From positions 1 through 13,431 of the forward strand of contig JAVEEJ010000011.1 of NCBI GenBank assembly GCA_030840515.1: a DNA stretch of 13,431 nt. Reading direction: 5' to 3'. Below the pieces are notes generated by a model. The model was not told where the DNA came from and did no database searches. It saw only the letters and a list, made by a program, of their open reading frames with translations. The stretch is from Frankiaceae bacterium. Its GTDB lineage: Bacteria > Actinomycetota > Actinomycetes > JAVEEJ01. Both the position numbers and the translations under genes were made by a program. Of the stretch, positions 1 through 7,436 are shown one piece after another. Position 1 is the first letter of the stretch. Each line of letters begins with the position of its first letter.

Positions 1-3
1 TCG

Positions 4-1797
4 GTGGCTGAGCTGCGCGCGGAGCTGTCGGCGCTGCGGCACGACGTCGCCGGTGTGCGCCTCGACGTCGCTGCAGTGAGCAGTGGCTTCGACCCGGTCA
101 GGGCGGAGATCGCCGACCTCTCCGACGAGATGGCGGCGATCCGGGCTCGGCCTGAGTCGGTCGACCCGAGCGACCGGCTGAGCGCGATGGAGTCGGCCCT
201 CTCGCTGCTGCAGCCGGCCCTGACGCAGCTCGCCGGAGAGCTGTCCTCGCTGCGTGATCGCCCACAGCCGGCAGACCCGAGCCAGCTGCTCGGGACCATC
301 GAGTCAGGCGTGGCGGGGCTGGCGGCCGAGCTCAAAGCACTGCGCTCCAGGCCGGAGTCGGTCGACCCCGATGAGCGGCTCGCCGCGATCGAGGACGCGC
401 TCGGCGGACTTGCGGAGCAGGTCGACGCCCTCGCGCGTGAAGGGGCGACCGCCACGACGGAGCGGCTGGACGGGCTGCCGGACCAGGTCGCGGCTCCGGT
501 CCGCGCGGCCGTCGAGTCGATGGGTGTCGCGCTCGACCGGGGGCTGAAAGGACTGTCGAAGGGCGTCGTGGACCAGGTGGCCCAGGGCCGGGACACCGAC
601 CGCGCTCACTTCGACGAGCAGCTCATCGGGCTGCGCGGGACGCTGCTGGACGCGATGGTCACGTTGGAGGGCACTCCACAGGCCACGCGGGCGGCGGTGG
701 AGGCCGAGGTCACCACGCTGCACCGCTCGATCGGCGACCTCTCGGGTCGGCTCGACGCCCTCGAGACCGCCCTCGCCTCTTCGCACGCCCAGCTGAGCAC
801 CACCCTCGCCGAGATCCGTGTCGCGCTCGCGGACACCGGCGCGGTGGTGCGCGGGGCGTCGCGAGAGGTCGATCGGGGCACCGAGAAGCTCGCCGAGGCC
901 GGGCGCGGGCTCGTCGGTTACCTGCAGGAGCGCGACCGAATGCTCGAAGCCGAGCGCGACCGGATCATCGGCGAGGTGCTCGAGGAGTTCGCCCAGGGGC
1001 TGTCGTCCAAGGACCGCCGGGCCATCGGCGACAAGGTGAGCGAGGCCAGCCGGCGGCGACGCGACGCCCGGGATGCCGAGCGCTACCGCCGGGACACGGT
1101 GAGCACTGCCCGCACCGCCCCCGCCGTGGCCAAGGTCAGCGACGCCGCTGCGCTGCTGGAGAAGGCCGTGCCGGCCCAGCCCAAGAGCGGAGCGGCCGCA
1201 GCCAAGCCGGCCGAGGACCGGGCCGCGGAACCCGCCGCGCCCAAGGCCGGTGCAAGCCCGGCAGGGCCGGCGGCGGCCAAGAAGGTCTCCACCGCCAAGT
1301 CGAGCACTGACAAGGCCGCCGCCAGCGCGCCAGCCGCGCAGGCCACGCCGCAGCGGGCCACGCCGCAGAAGGCGGCCCCGGAGAGGGCAGTCTCGGGGAA
1401 GGCAGTCTCGGAGAAGGCGACGCCGGAGAAGGCGGCCCCCCGAGCGGCCAAGGCCCAGGCACCCACTCCGGCCGCGGCGGCTCCGGCTGCCAAGCCCACC
1501 CCCGCGAAGAAGACCGCGCCGGCGCCCGCCGAGCTTGCGAAGCCGGCGGCCGCGAAGACCGCCGTGAAGAAGGCGGCGAAGAAGGCCCCCGCGAAGAAGA
1601 GCAGCCCCATTCGGCCGGCACCCACCGGGGCGGCACCCCGCATCCGGCCCTCGGTGTCAGTCCCCGACGTACCGAGCCCGGATCTGGCCCTCGAGGCCGC
1701 CGCACCGGCCCCTCCGAGCCCCGCCTCGCCGGCTCCCACGGCGTCCACTCCGCAGGTCGTTCCAGACCGTCGGGGGCTCTTCCGTCGACGCCGATAG
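4..1797 (+). CDS. Coiled-coil protein with Ala/Pro/Lys-rich tail (5' end probably outside window)
   Basis: Function not recognised. The frame is already open at the window edge and the first GTG (position 4) has no visible ribosome binding site, so the true start probably lies upstream. As seen it is about 597 residues. Residues 1-300 are Leu/Ala/Glu/Arg-rich with heptad-like spacing, predicted coiled coil, and contain three copies of an RPxxxDPxxxL block at about 49-66, 86-103 and 116-133. Residues about 303-363 form the most family-like block, charged and helical, with the sequence YLQERDRMLEAERDRI inside. From about 365 to 560 the chain is low-complexity Ala/Pro/Lys, with a pentapeptide array (residues 447-476) and histone-H1-like KKAAKK/PAKK runs near 519-535. 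It ends in RRGLFRRRR. No signal peptide or membrane segment is seen. The basic tail could bind nucleic acid or an acidic surface (inference). A polarity, scaffold or chromosome-associated role is conceivable but unproven. Confidence 0.75.
   Translation: MAELRAELSALRHDVAGVRLDVAAVSSGFDPVRAEIADLSDEMAAIRARPESVDPSDRLSAMESALSLLQPALTQLAGELSSLRDRPQPADPSQLLGTIESGVAGLAAELKALRSRPESVDPDERLAAIEDALGGLAEQVDALAREGATATTERLDGLPDQVAAPVRAAVESMGVALDRGLKGLSKGVVDQVAQGRDTDRAHFDEQLIGLRGTLLDAMVTLEGTPQATRAAVEAEVTTLHRSIGDLSGRLDALETALASSHAQLSTTLAEIRVALADTGAVVRGASREVDRGTEKLAEAGRGLVGYLQERDRMLEAERDRIIGEVLEEFAQGLSSKDRRAIGDKVSEASRRRRDARDAERYRRDTVSTARTAPAVAKVSDAAALLEKAVPAQPKSGAAAAKPAEDRAAEPAAPKAGASPAGPAAAKKVSTAKSSTDKAAASAPAAQATPQRATPQKAAPERAVSGKAVSEKATPEKAAPRAAKAQAPTPAAAAPAAKPTPAKKTAPAPAELAKPAAAKTAVKKAAKKAPAKKSSPIRPAPTGAAPRIRPSVSVPDVPSPDLALEAAAPAPPSPASPAPTASTPQVVPDRRGLFRRRR
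148..402 (+). repeat. Three internal protein repeats (RPxxxDPxxxL) in the coiled-coil protein
   Basis: Residues 49-66, 86-103 and 116-133 share the pattern R-P-x-x-x-D-P-x-x-x-L-x-x-x-E-x-x, for example RPESVDPSDRLSAMESAL and RPESVDPDERLAAIEDAL. The spacings are 37 and 30 residues, differing by exactly one heptad. This fits a coiled coil built by duplication with proline-marked breaks. Confidence 0.7.
1342..1431 (+). repeat. Pentapeptide (15-bp) tandem array in coding sequence
   Basis: Six consecutive in-frame 15-bp units encode ATPQR, ATPQK, AAPER, AVSGK, AVSEK and ATPEK, that is A-[TAV]-[PS]-[QEG]-[RK]. A degenerate seventh unit (AAPRA) follows. The array lies inside the Ala/Pro/Lys-rich tail of the coiled-coil protein and lengthens a disordered basic segment. 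Confidence 0.85.
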
Positions 1798-1808
1798 CAC
1801 GGACCCGC

Positions 1809-1859
1809 TTGACGAGCACGTACCAACGCGCGTGTAATTCCATCGGTGTCATTCCCTCG
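1809..1859 (+). promoter_or_regulatory. Putative whiB promoter/operator with 14-bp direct repeats
   Basis: The 148-base gap upstream of the whiB-like gene holds a TTGACG -35-like hexamer at 1809-1814. About 17-18 bp later there are two imperfect direct repeats, GTGTAATTCCATCG (1832-1845) and GTGTCATTCCCTCG (1846-1859), directly adjacent and 12/14 identical. They overlap where a -10 element would fall. The second copy contains GTGTC, the complement of GACAC, the core known for WhiA binding in Streptomyces. This may be coincidental. The AT-richer repeats stand out from the GC-rich surroundings. Promoter assignment is inference. Confidence 0.45.
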
Positions 1860-1932
1860 TCAGGGCCGCCGGCCCCGACGGACGCCACAGCCGCACCCGC
1901 GACGGGGCGGTGCGTTTCGGGAAGACCGGGTC

Positions 1933-1939
1933 GAGGAGG
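1933..1939 (+). promoter_or_regulatory. Shine-Dalgarno for whiB
   Basis: GAGGAGG lies 6 nt before the ATG at 1946. This decides that start over the upstream in-frame ATG at 1910. Confidence 0.8.
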
Positions 1940-1945
1940 CACGCG

Positions 1946-2284
1946 ATGAGCGAGGCAATCGCCGTGAACAGCCCAGCAGAGCTGGCGCTGAGCACTACGG
2001 CAGACGCAGCGGCGGGGGCCGCGATGATCGAAGCGATCGAAGCGGAGCTGGCCCTCGTCGACGCCGTGGTGTCCTGGCAGGAGCGGGCACTGTGCGCCGA
2101 GACCGACCCGGAGGCCTTCTTCCCGGAGAAGGGCGGCTCGACCCGGGAGGCCAAGCGGGTCTGCACCGGCTGCGAGGTCAAGGGAGAGTGCCTGCAGTAC
2201 GCGCTTGCCCACGACGAGCGGTTCGGGATCTGGGGCGGGCTCTCCGAGCGCGAACGCCGTCGCCTCAAGCGCCGCGCCGTCTGA
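1946..2284 (+). CDS. whiB2: WhiB2-type (WhiB/WhmD) iron-sulfur transcriptional regulator
   Basis: This is a 112-residue Wbl protein, an actinobacteria-specific regulator that binds a [4Fe-4S] cluster. WhiB of Streptomyces and WhmD/WhiB2 of mycobacteria act in sporulation septation and cell division, WhiB together with WhiA. The four cluster cysteines are visible at residues 50, 73, 76 and 82 (C-x22-C-x2-C-x5-C). The signature DPEAFFPEKGGSTREAKRVC is typical of the WhiB2 subgroup. The GIWGG turn is at 94-98 and the basic C-terminus is RERRRLKRR. The ATG at 1946 is chosen because GAGGAGG (1933-1939) sits 6 nt upstream. An in-frame ATG at 1910 would add 12 residues without such a site. The N-terminal 45 residues are longer than in many WhiB2 proteins and Ala/Glu-rich. 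It is probably transcribed on its own from the repeat-bearing region upstream. Confidence 0.93.
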   Translation: MSEAIAVNSPAELALSTTADAAAGAAMIEAIEAELALVDAVVSWQERALCAETDPEAFFPEKGGSTREAKRVCTGCEVKGECLQYALAHDERFGIWGGLSERERRRLKRRAV

Positions 2285-2301
2285 GCCCGGACAGCCTCGC
2301 G

Positions 2302-2307
2302 TAGGGT
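2302..2307 (+). promoter_or_regulatory. Putative -10 element (TAGGGT) for the glycosyltransferase operon
   Basis: This is the same TAGGGT hexamer that precedes manB and the Trm112-like gene here, located 18 bp after the whiB stop. A start site near 2313-2315 would give a leader of about 70 nt before the ATG at 2383, so this transcript would not be leaderless. No clear -35 is seen. Confidence 0.4.
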
Positions 2308-2333
2308 GGCGGAGCCGGTCACGGCACCGCCCG

Positions 2334-2350
2334 GTCCGGGCTTCCCGGAC
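2334..2350 (+). other. Perfect 7-bp GC hairpin in the glycosyltransferase leader
   Basis: GTCCGGG (2334-2340), loop CTT, CCCGGAC (2344-2350). It lies between the predicted transcription start and the start codon. No T-tract follows, so it is not a canonical intrinsic terminator. It could weakly terminate whiB transcription, stabilise the 5' end or affect translation. Confidence 0.4.
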
Positions 2351-2382
2351 ACGCCTCCTCACCTCACGAGCCTGACTCCTCT

Positions 2383-5300
2383 ATGCCACCCCGCACCCAG
2401 GCCCGACTCCTCCTCCCGCGCCACTCGGTCACGGCCGTCCTCGTCGCGCACGACGGTGCCGAGTGGCTCGAGGAGACCCTCGGCGCCCTGAAGCAGCAGC
2501 GTCGTCCGCCCCAGCGCATCGCGGCCGTCGACACCGGGTCGCGCGATGCCAGCCGCGAGCTGTTGGTCGGCGCGCTCGCCGAAGAGGCAGTGATCGACGC
2601 TCCGCGTGAGACCGGTTTTGGCGCCGCTGCCCAACTCGCCCTCGACGCGTTCTCCGGGGCCCCGGACACCCGCGCCAGGCAGAACGCCGTCGACTGGATC
2701 TGGTTGCTGCACGACGACAGCGCACCCGCTCCGAACGCGCTCGCCCAGCTGTTGCAGGTCGCCGAGGAGAGTCCGTCCATCGCCGTGCTCGGCTGCAAGG
2801 CCGTGGGCTGGAAGGACGCGCATCGGCTCCTCGAGGTCGGCTTTACCACCGATCCGGGCGGCCACCGCGAGACGGGCCTCGAGCCGGACGAGTACGACCA
2901 GGGACAGCACGATGCAGTCCGGGACGTGCTCGCCGTGGGCAGCGCCGGTCTGCTCGTGCGCCGCGACGTCTGGGACGCACTCGGGGGCATGGACCCACGG
3001 CTCCCGGTCCTGCGCGACGACCTCGACCTGTGCTGGCGAGCCCATGCCGCCGGTCACCGGGTCGTCGTCGTCCCCGAGGCAGTGGTCCGCCATGCGGCGG
3101 CGGCGAGCAGCGGGGTCCGTCCCATCAGCGCCGGCACCGCGCGGCTGCGCCGAGCCGACCGCACCCACGCCAACTACGTCCTGCTCGCCAACGCGGCGGG
3201 ATGGGCCGTGCCGATCGTGGGGCTCCGCCTGCTGCTGGGGGGGCTGCTGCGCACCCTCGGGCTACTGCTCGGCAAGCAGGTCGGGGAGGCCGTCGACGAG
3301 CTCGTCGCCGTCGGCGCCCTGTTCACCCACCCGCGCGCGCTGGTGTCCGCCCGACGCGCCCGGCGCGCGACCCGCACGGAGTCGCCCCGCGCCGTCAAGG
3401 CGCTGCTCGGCACGCGCAGCGCGCGGCTGCGGCACGTGCTCGACCTCGGCGGGCGGCGGGTGAGCCGCTGGGCCGCGCAGCTGGGCGTGGAGCCTGTTGA
3501 GGCGCCCCGACGGCTCGAGACAGGTCCGAGCGAGTACGACGACGAGCTGCCGGCGAGCTCCGGTGTCATCCGGCACCTGCTCGCCCAACCGCCGGTGGTG
3601 CTGACCGCCGGGCTGACCGCGGTGGCCCTCCTCGCCGAGCGCGCGTTGCTCCGCCACGGCCAGCTGGTCGGGGGAGCGCTGCTCGGGGCGCCTGCAGGTG
3701 CTAGCGACCTGTGGCACGGCTACACCGGGTCGTGGCAGGCCGTGGGTCCGGGCGCCCCTGGGAGCGGCGGCCCGTGGCTCGCCGTACTCGCCACCATCGC
3801 CACCGCCCTGCTGGGCAAGGCCGGTGCCGCCATCGACCTCCTGATGCTGCTCGGTGTTCCGCTCGCTGGCCTGTCTGCCTATCTGGCGGGTCGGCGCGTC
3901 GCGCGGCAGCGCTGGCTCCGCGCCTGGATCGCCGGGACGTACGCGCTGCTGCCCCCCATCGTCGGCGCCACCGCGTCGGGTCGGATCGGCGTCGTGCTGG
4001 TCCACGTGCTGCTTCCGGGGCTCGCGTTCGGCGTGTGGCGCGTGCTCACCGGGGAGGTGCAGGACAGCTGGCGGCGCGCCGCCGTGGCCGGCCTCGTCGC
4101 GACCGTCCTTGTCGCGGTCGCCCCCGTGTTGTGGCCGCTGCTGGTGCTCGTGCTGGCGGCCGGAGTCATCGCGACCGCGGTCGGTCCCTCGGCTGCCGAC
4201 CGGCAGGGCGTTGTGCGCACCGGCCTGGCCGCCCTTGCCGTGGCGGCGTTGCCCGTCGTGCTCTTGATGCCGTGGTCGCTGCGCCTGCTCGCGCACCCGA
4301 GCCGCGCGCTTACGGTCCCCGGGCTGGCGGTGCCGGGCCTCGTCGACGACCCGTTGGACCCGTGGCGCCTGCTGGCGGCCTGGCCGGGTGGCCCCGGCAT
4401 GCCGGCACTTGTTCTGGTGCTGCCCTTGCTGGCTACCGCCCTCGTCGGCCTGATCCGCCACCGCGGGGCAGCGATCGCGCGCGCCGCGTGGGCACTGGTC
4501 GTGGCCGCCGCCGCCCTCGGCATCCTGGTCTCGCGCGCGGGCGGTCGGAGTGCCTCGGGCGCGATCGTCGCCGGCTGGCCTGGCGGGCTGGCCAGTGCGG
4601 TCGGTCTCGGGCTCTGCCTCGCCGCCGCGGTGGCCGCACGGGACAGCCGCACAGCTCTGCGGACGATGGCCTTCAGCTGGCGCCAACCCGGGGCGGCTGT
4701 GCTGGGCCTGGCGGCAGCGGTGGCCAGCCTCGGGCTCGCGGTCGGCTGGGTGGCGCGCGGGGCGGACGGCCCGGTACAGCGCGTTGACCGCGACCTGCGT
4801 CCCGCGTTCCTGGCGGCGGAGGCACAGACCCCGCAGGCCCCGCGGACGCTGGTGCTCCGCAGCAACGGCGGCTCGTTGCGCTACGACCTGCTGCGCGCCG
4901 AGCCCGCTGGCCTGACCCTGGCCGACGCCCGTCCCAGCGACGCACAGCTGCACCACCTCGACGCGGTGGTGCGCGACCTCCTCGCCGGTCGCGGAGACCA
5001 GGCGGCGGAGCGACTGTCCACCTACGCGGTCCGCTACGTGGCGCTGCCCGCGCCAGCCGATCCGCAGGTGGTCAGCACGCTCGACGGCACCACCGGGCTG
5101 AGTCGCTTCTCTGTCGAGGGGCGCACCCGACTGTGGCGGGTGGTCGCGGACGCGGGACGCCTGGTGGTGCTCGACCCGGTGGCCGCGAAGGCCGCAGCCT
5201 CGGGCGCCGCTCCGACCACCGAGCTGTTGACCGCGCACGTGCCGACCGTGCTCGCGGGTGGCGAGCGGGTGAGGGTCGCGCCCGGGGTGGCCGGACGCCT

Positions 5301-5556
5301 GCTCGTGCTCGCCGAGGCGGAGGACCGCGGGTGGCGCGCCGAGGTCGGCGGGCAGCCGCTGCCGCAGACCCGCGCCTGGGGCTGGGCCCAGGCCTGGACG
5401 CTCCCTCCCGCAGGTGGCTCCGTGACGCTGCGGCACCGTGACTCGTCGCAGCACGGCTGGCTTGTCCTGCAGGCCGTCCTGGTCGCGCTCGCGCTGCTCG
5501 CGGCCGCTCCGTCAGCACGTCGCCGTACTCGCACCGACCTGGGGAGCGACCAGTGA
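2383..5556 (+). CDS. Large membrane glycosyltransferase (GT2 domain plus polytopic GT-C-like domain)
   Basis: A 1057-residue protein. The N-terminal GT-A domain (about 15-260) is family 2-like: VTAVLVAHDG, a VDTGSRDAS nucleotide-site segment (about 49-57), HDDS with the DxD-type acidic pair at 111-112, and an acceptor/catalytic block GGMDPRLPVLRDDLDLCWRA (201-220). A hydrophobic hairpin follows at about 264-297. Residues about 398-795 hold roughly ten to twelve membrane helices, resembling GT-C or mannosyltransferase-like membrane proteins. Residues about 795-1025 look like a soluble extracytoplasmic domain, and a last helix (about 1026-1043) precedes a basic end RRRTRT. It probably transfers a sugar onto or across an envelope glycan using an NDP- or polyprenyl-sugar. 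Donor and acceptor cannot be read from the sequence. The ATG has no good Shine-Dalgarno but no better start is visible. Its stop overlaps the next start (GTGA), so the DUF5719 protein is a likely partner. Confidence 0.85.
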   Translation: MPPRTQARLLLPRHSVTAVLVAHDGAEWLEETLGALKQQRRPPQRIAAVDTGSRDASRELLVGALAEEAVIDAPRETGFGAAAQLALDAFSGAPDTRARQNAVDWIWLLHDDSAPAPNALAQLLQVAEESPSIAVLGCKAVGWKDAHRLLEVGFTTDPGGHRETGLEPDEYDQGQHDAVRDVLAVGSAGLLVRRDVWDALGGMDPRLPVLRDDLDLCWRAHAAGHRVVVVPEAVVRHAAAASSGVRPISAGTARLRRADRTHANYVLLANAAGWAVPIVGLRLLLGGLLRTLGLLLGKQVGEAVDELVAVGALFTHPRALVSARRARRATRTESPRAVKALLGTRSARLRHVLDLGGRRVSRWAAQLGVEPVEAPRRLETGPSEYDDELPASSGVIRHLLAQPPVVLTAGLTAVALLAERALLRHGQLVGGALLGAPAGASDLWHGYTGSWQAVGPGAPGSGGPWLAVLATIATALLGKAGAAIDLLMLLGVPLAGLSAYLAGRRVARQRWLRAWIAGTYALLPPIVGATASGRIGVVLVHVLLPGLAFGVWRVLTGEVQDSWRRAAVAGLVATVLVAVAPVLWPLLVLVLAAGVIATAVGPSAADRQGVVRTGLAALAVAALPVVLLMPWSLRLLAHPSRALTVPGLAVPGLVDDPLDPWRLLAAWPGGPGMPALVLVLPLLATALVGLIRHRGAAIARAAWALVVAAAALGILVSRAGGRSASGAIVAGWPGGLASAVGLGLCLAAAVAARDSRTALRTMAFSWRQPGAAVLGLAAAVASLGLAVGWVARGADGPVQRVDRDLRPAFLAAEAQTPQAPRTLVLRSNGGSLRYDLLRAEPAGLTLADARPSDAQLHHLDAVVRDLLAGRGDQAAERLSTYAVRYVALPAPADPQVVSTLDGTTGLSRFSVEGRTRLWRVVADAGRLVVLDPVAAKAAASGAAPTTELLTAHVPTVLAGGERVRVAPGVAGRLLVLAEAEDRGWRAEVGGQPLPQTRAWGWAQAWTLPPAGGSVTLRHRDSSQHGWLVLQAVLVALALLAAAPSARRRTRTDLGSDQ
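5541..5546 (+). promoter_or_regulatory. Shine-Dalgarno for the DUF5719-type gene
   Basis: GGGGAG ends 6 nt before the GTG at 5553, inside the end of the glycosyltransferase gene. It supports the overlapping start. Confidence 0.65.
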
Positions 5557-7013
5557 CTCGCCCCGTTGTGGCCTTCTGCCTCGTGGCCGCCGCGATCGCT
5601 GCTCTCGTCGGCGGGGCCGACGCGACCCGGCCCCATCACGGGGTCGAACGGCAGGTGGCCGCTGCACCCGAGCAGGTGCCGGTGGAGAGCGCGAGCCTCG
5701 TCTGCCCACGGACCTCGGGGTCCAGCGGCGGCAGCAACCGGCTCGCGCTCGTCGCCCCGGCACACGTCGGCACCGGCGTCGCGCAACTGCGGTCGCGCGA
5801 CCCGCGGACGCCGCTGCCCCGGCTGGCGCTTGACGCGGCCGGCACCGCGTCGGTCGTGGACTCGCGGCTCGTCGCCGCCGAGCCGGTGGTGACGGCCACC
5901 GGGACCCTGGCCTCGGGCATCGTCGCCGACACCGTGCTGCGGGTCGACGACGGCCCGAGCCGGGGCATCCTCGGAGGACGCTGCGTCGCACCGGCGACGG
6001 AGTTCTGGTTCCTCGGGGCGGCCACCAGCGTCGGACGGCAGTCGAGCCTGACGCTCACGAACGTCGACCCGCTGCCGGCCGTGGTCGACGTCTCCTTCAC
6101 CGCACCCAAGGGCCCGGTCAACGCACCCACGTCGCGGGGCATCACGATCGGGCCAGGGCAGGCGCGCACGATCCACCTGGAGACCGTGGCCCCCGGCGAG
6201 GGCTATCTGCTCGTGCACATCTCAGCCAGGGCGGGTCGCGTGGGCGCCTTCCTGTTGCAGCACGTGCTCTACGCGAACGCCCCTGGTGGCGCCGACTTCA
6301 TCCCTCCAGTGATCTCGCCCGAGCTGGTGTCCGTCGTGCCGGGCCTGCCCAACGGGATCGGCTTCCGCCGCGTCGTCATCGGCAACCCGGGAGCCGACGA
6401 CGCGACGGTGAAGCTGACGCTGGTCACCTCCGACGGCAGCTTCGTCCCGGCCGGTCTCGAGTCGGTGTCCATGGCCGGCCACAGCACGAAGATGATCGAC
6501 GTCACCGAGCCGCTCGCTCAGCAGTCCGGCGCAGTCCGGGTCGAGTCCGACCAGCCGGTGGTGGTCTCGGCGGTCGCCGACACCGGGCCTCGGCTGCGCA
6601 ACTTCGGCGAGTTCGCGTGGTCGGCGGCAGTGCCGCCGCTGGAGGGCCCGACACCGGTGGGCGTCACCACGATCGCGCGCGGCCGGAGCACGATCTTCCT
6701 GTCGGCTCCCTCGGCCGGCGGCACGGTGCTGGTGACGACGCTGGGGGTGGGCGGCGCGGTGATCTCGCCCCCTCGCCGGATCGGGGTGGGGGCCGGCCGG
6801 ACCGTCGCCGTCGACCTGCCGCCGCAGACATCCGCGGCGTTCTCTGTCGTGCTCGAGCTCGTCCAGGGTGCGGGGCCGGTCTACGCCGCGCGTGAGCTGC
6901 TCGAGCTCGGCGCACGCGGCCCGCTCTACACGATCGAGCCGGTCGTCAGCGGTCGAGGCCTCGCCGTGCTGCGGCCCGTCGTGGCCGACCTCCGGGTGAG
7001 CCAGCTCGACTAG
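5553..7013 (+). CDS. DUF5719-type exported protein coupled to the glycosyltransferase
   Basis: A 486-residue protein of unknown function. Residues 5-25 (VVAFCLVAAAIAALVGG) form a signal peptide or single membrane anchor, so the remainder is probably outside the cytoplasm. Cysteines at 51 and 144 are candidates for a disulfide. The body is rich in short beta-strand patterns typical of Ig-like or beta-sandwich repeats, for example around EFWFLGAATSVGRQSSLTLTN (about 149-169) and LPNGIGFRRVVIGNPGADD. This resembles the DUF5719 family found beside such glycosyltransferases in actinobacteria (family call from recognition, not a search). The GTG start is preceded by GGGGAG at 5541-5546 and overlaps the upstream TGA by 4 nt, giving tight coupling. 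It may act as an extracytoplasmic accessory to the glycosyltransferase. Its stop is shared with the convergent gene in CTAG at 7010-7013. Confidence 0.8.
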   Translation: MTRPVVAFCLVAAAIAALVGGADATRPHHGVERQVAAAPEQVPVESASLVCPRTSGSSGGSNRLALVAPAHVGTGVAQLRSRDPRTPLPRLALDAAGTASVVDSRLVAAEPVVTATGTLASGIVADTVLRVDDGPSRGILGGRCVAPATEFWFLGAATSVGRQSSLTLTNVDPLPAVVDVSFTAPKGPVNAPTSRGITIGPGQARTIHLETVAPGEGYLLVHISARAGRVGAFLLQHVLYANAPGGADFIPPVISPELVSVVPGLPNGIGFRRVVIGNPGADDATVKLTLVTSDGSFVPAGLESVSMAGHSTKMIDVTEPLAQQSGAVRVESDQPVVVSAVADTGPRLRNFGEFAWSAAVPPLEGPTPVGVTTIARGRSTIFLSAPSAGGTVLVTTLGVGGAVISPPRRIGVGAGRTVAVDLPPQTSAAFSVVLELVQGAGPVYAARELLELGARGPLYTIEPVVSGRGLAVLRPVVADLRVSQLD

Positions 7014-7429
7014 TCGTCGGCGGGCGGGTCGAGCTCGTCGGGGTCGACGCCGAGGTGCTCGGCCAGGGCGTCCACCACGACCTCGAGAACAAGGTCGCCG
7101 AGGTCTTCCGGGTCGTGGGCCCGCGCCTCCACCGGGCGGCGGTAGACCACGAGGGCGGGACGCGTGCCGCCCTCCACCACCTCGGCCAGCACCACCAGGT
7201 CGTCGTCGGTCGCAGGCGGTACGTCGCGCACGGACACGTCGAGCTCGGGGATCCGGTCGCGCCACTGCGGCGCCAGCTGCGTGAGCGCCTCCACCACCAG
7301 TCGGTCGAAGCGCTCGGGCCGGCTCTCGGCCAGCGGGACCGAGGGCGGCGCCAGGGCCCCGCGGAGGCCCCGGCCGTGACGATCCCGGCGGGCTCGGCGG
7401 ACGGCTCCGGCGCGCGGGTCGCTCGGCAT
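7010..7429 (-). CDS. Metallopeptidase-family (DUF1025-like) protein with lost HExxH motif
   Basis: A 139-residue protein. The segment RDRHGRGLRGALAPPSVP (15-32) followed by SRPERFDRLVVEAL (36-49) matches the actinobacterial branch of the small zincin-like metallopeptidase family, the same branch as Rv3259 of M. tuberculosis (recalled, not searched). VVYRRPVEARA (94-104) is the family's YRRP-x-E block. Where active zincins have HEIAHHFG, this protein reads DALAEHLG (120-127). The zinc-binding H-E-x-x-H is replaced by D-A-L-A-E, so peptidase activity is unlikely and a binding or regulatory role is more plausible (inference). The ATG at 7429 is chosen because TACGCT lies 7 nt upstream, suggesting a leaderless transcript. 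The longer open frame upstream (to 7954) runs opposite DUF3499 and is rejected. The gene is divergent from DUF3499 and convergent with the DUF5719-type gene. Confidence 0.85.
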   Translation of the reverse strand: MPSDPRAGAVRRARRDRHGRGLRGALAPPSVPLAESRPERFDRLVVEALTQLAPQWRDRIPELDVSVRDVPPATDDDLVVLAEVVEGGTRPALVVYRRPVEARAHDPEDLGDLVLEVVVDALAEHLGVDPDELDPPADD

Positions 7430-7436
7430 GCCCTCG

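Noticed and set aside
3262..5454. A 730-codon open frame on the minus strand opposite the glycosyltransferase
   Set aside because: Composition is Arg/Gly/His/Gln-rich without family motifs, while the plus strand has clear GT2 motifs and membrane helices. It is a by-product of very high GC at third codon positions.
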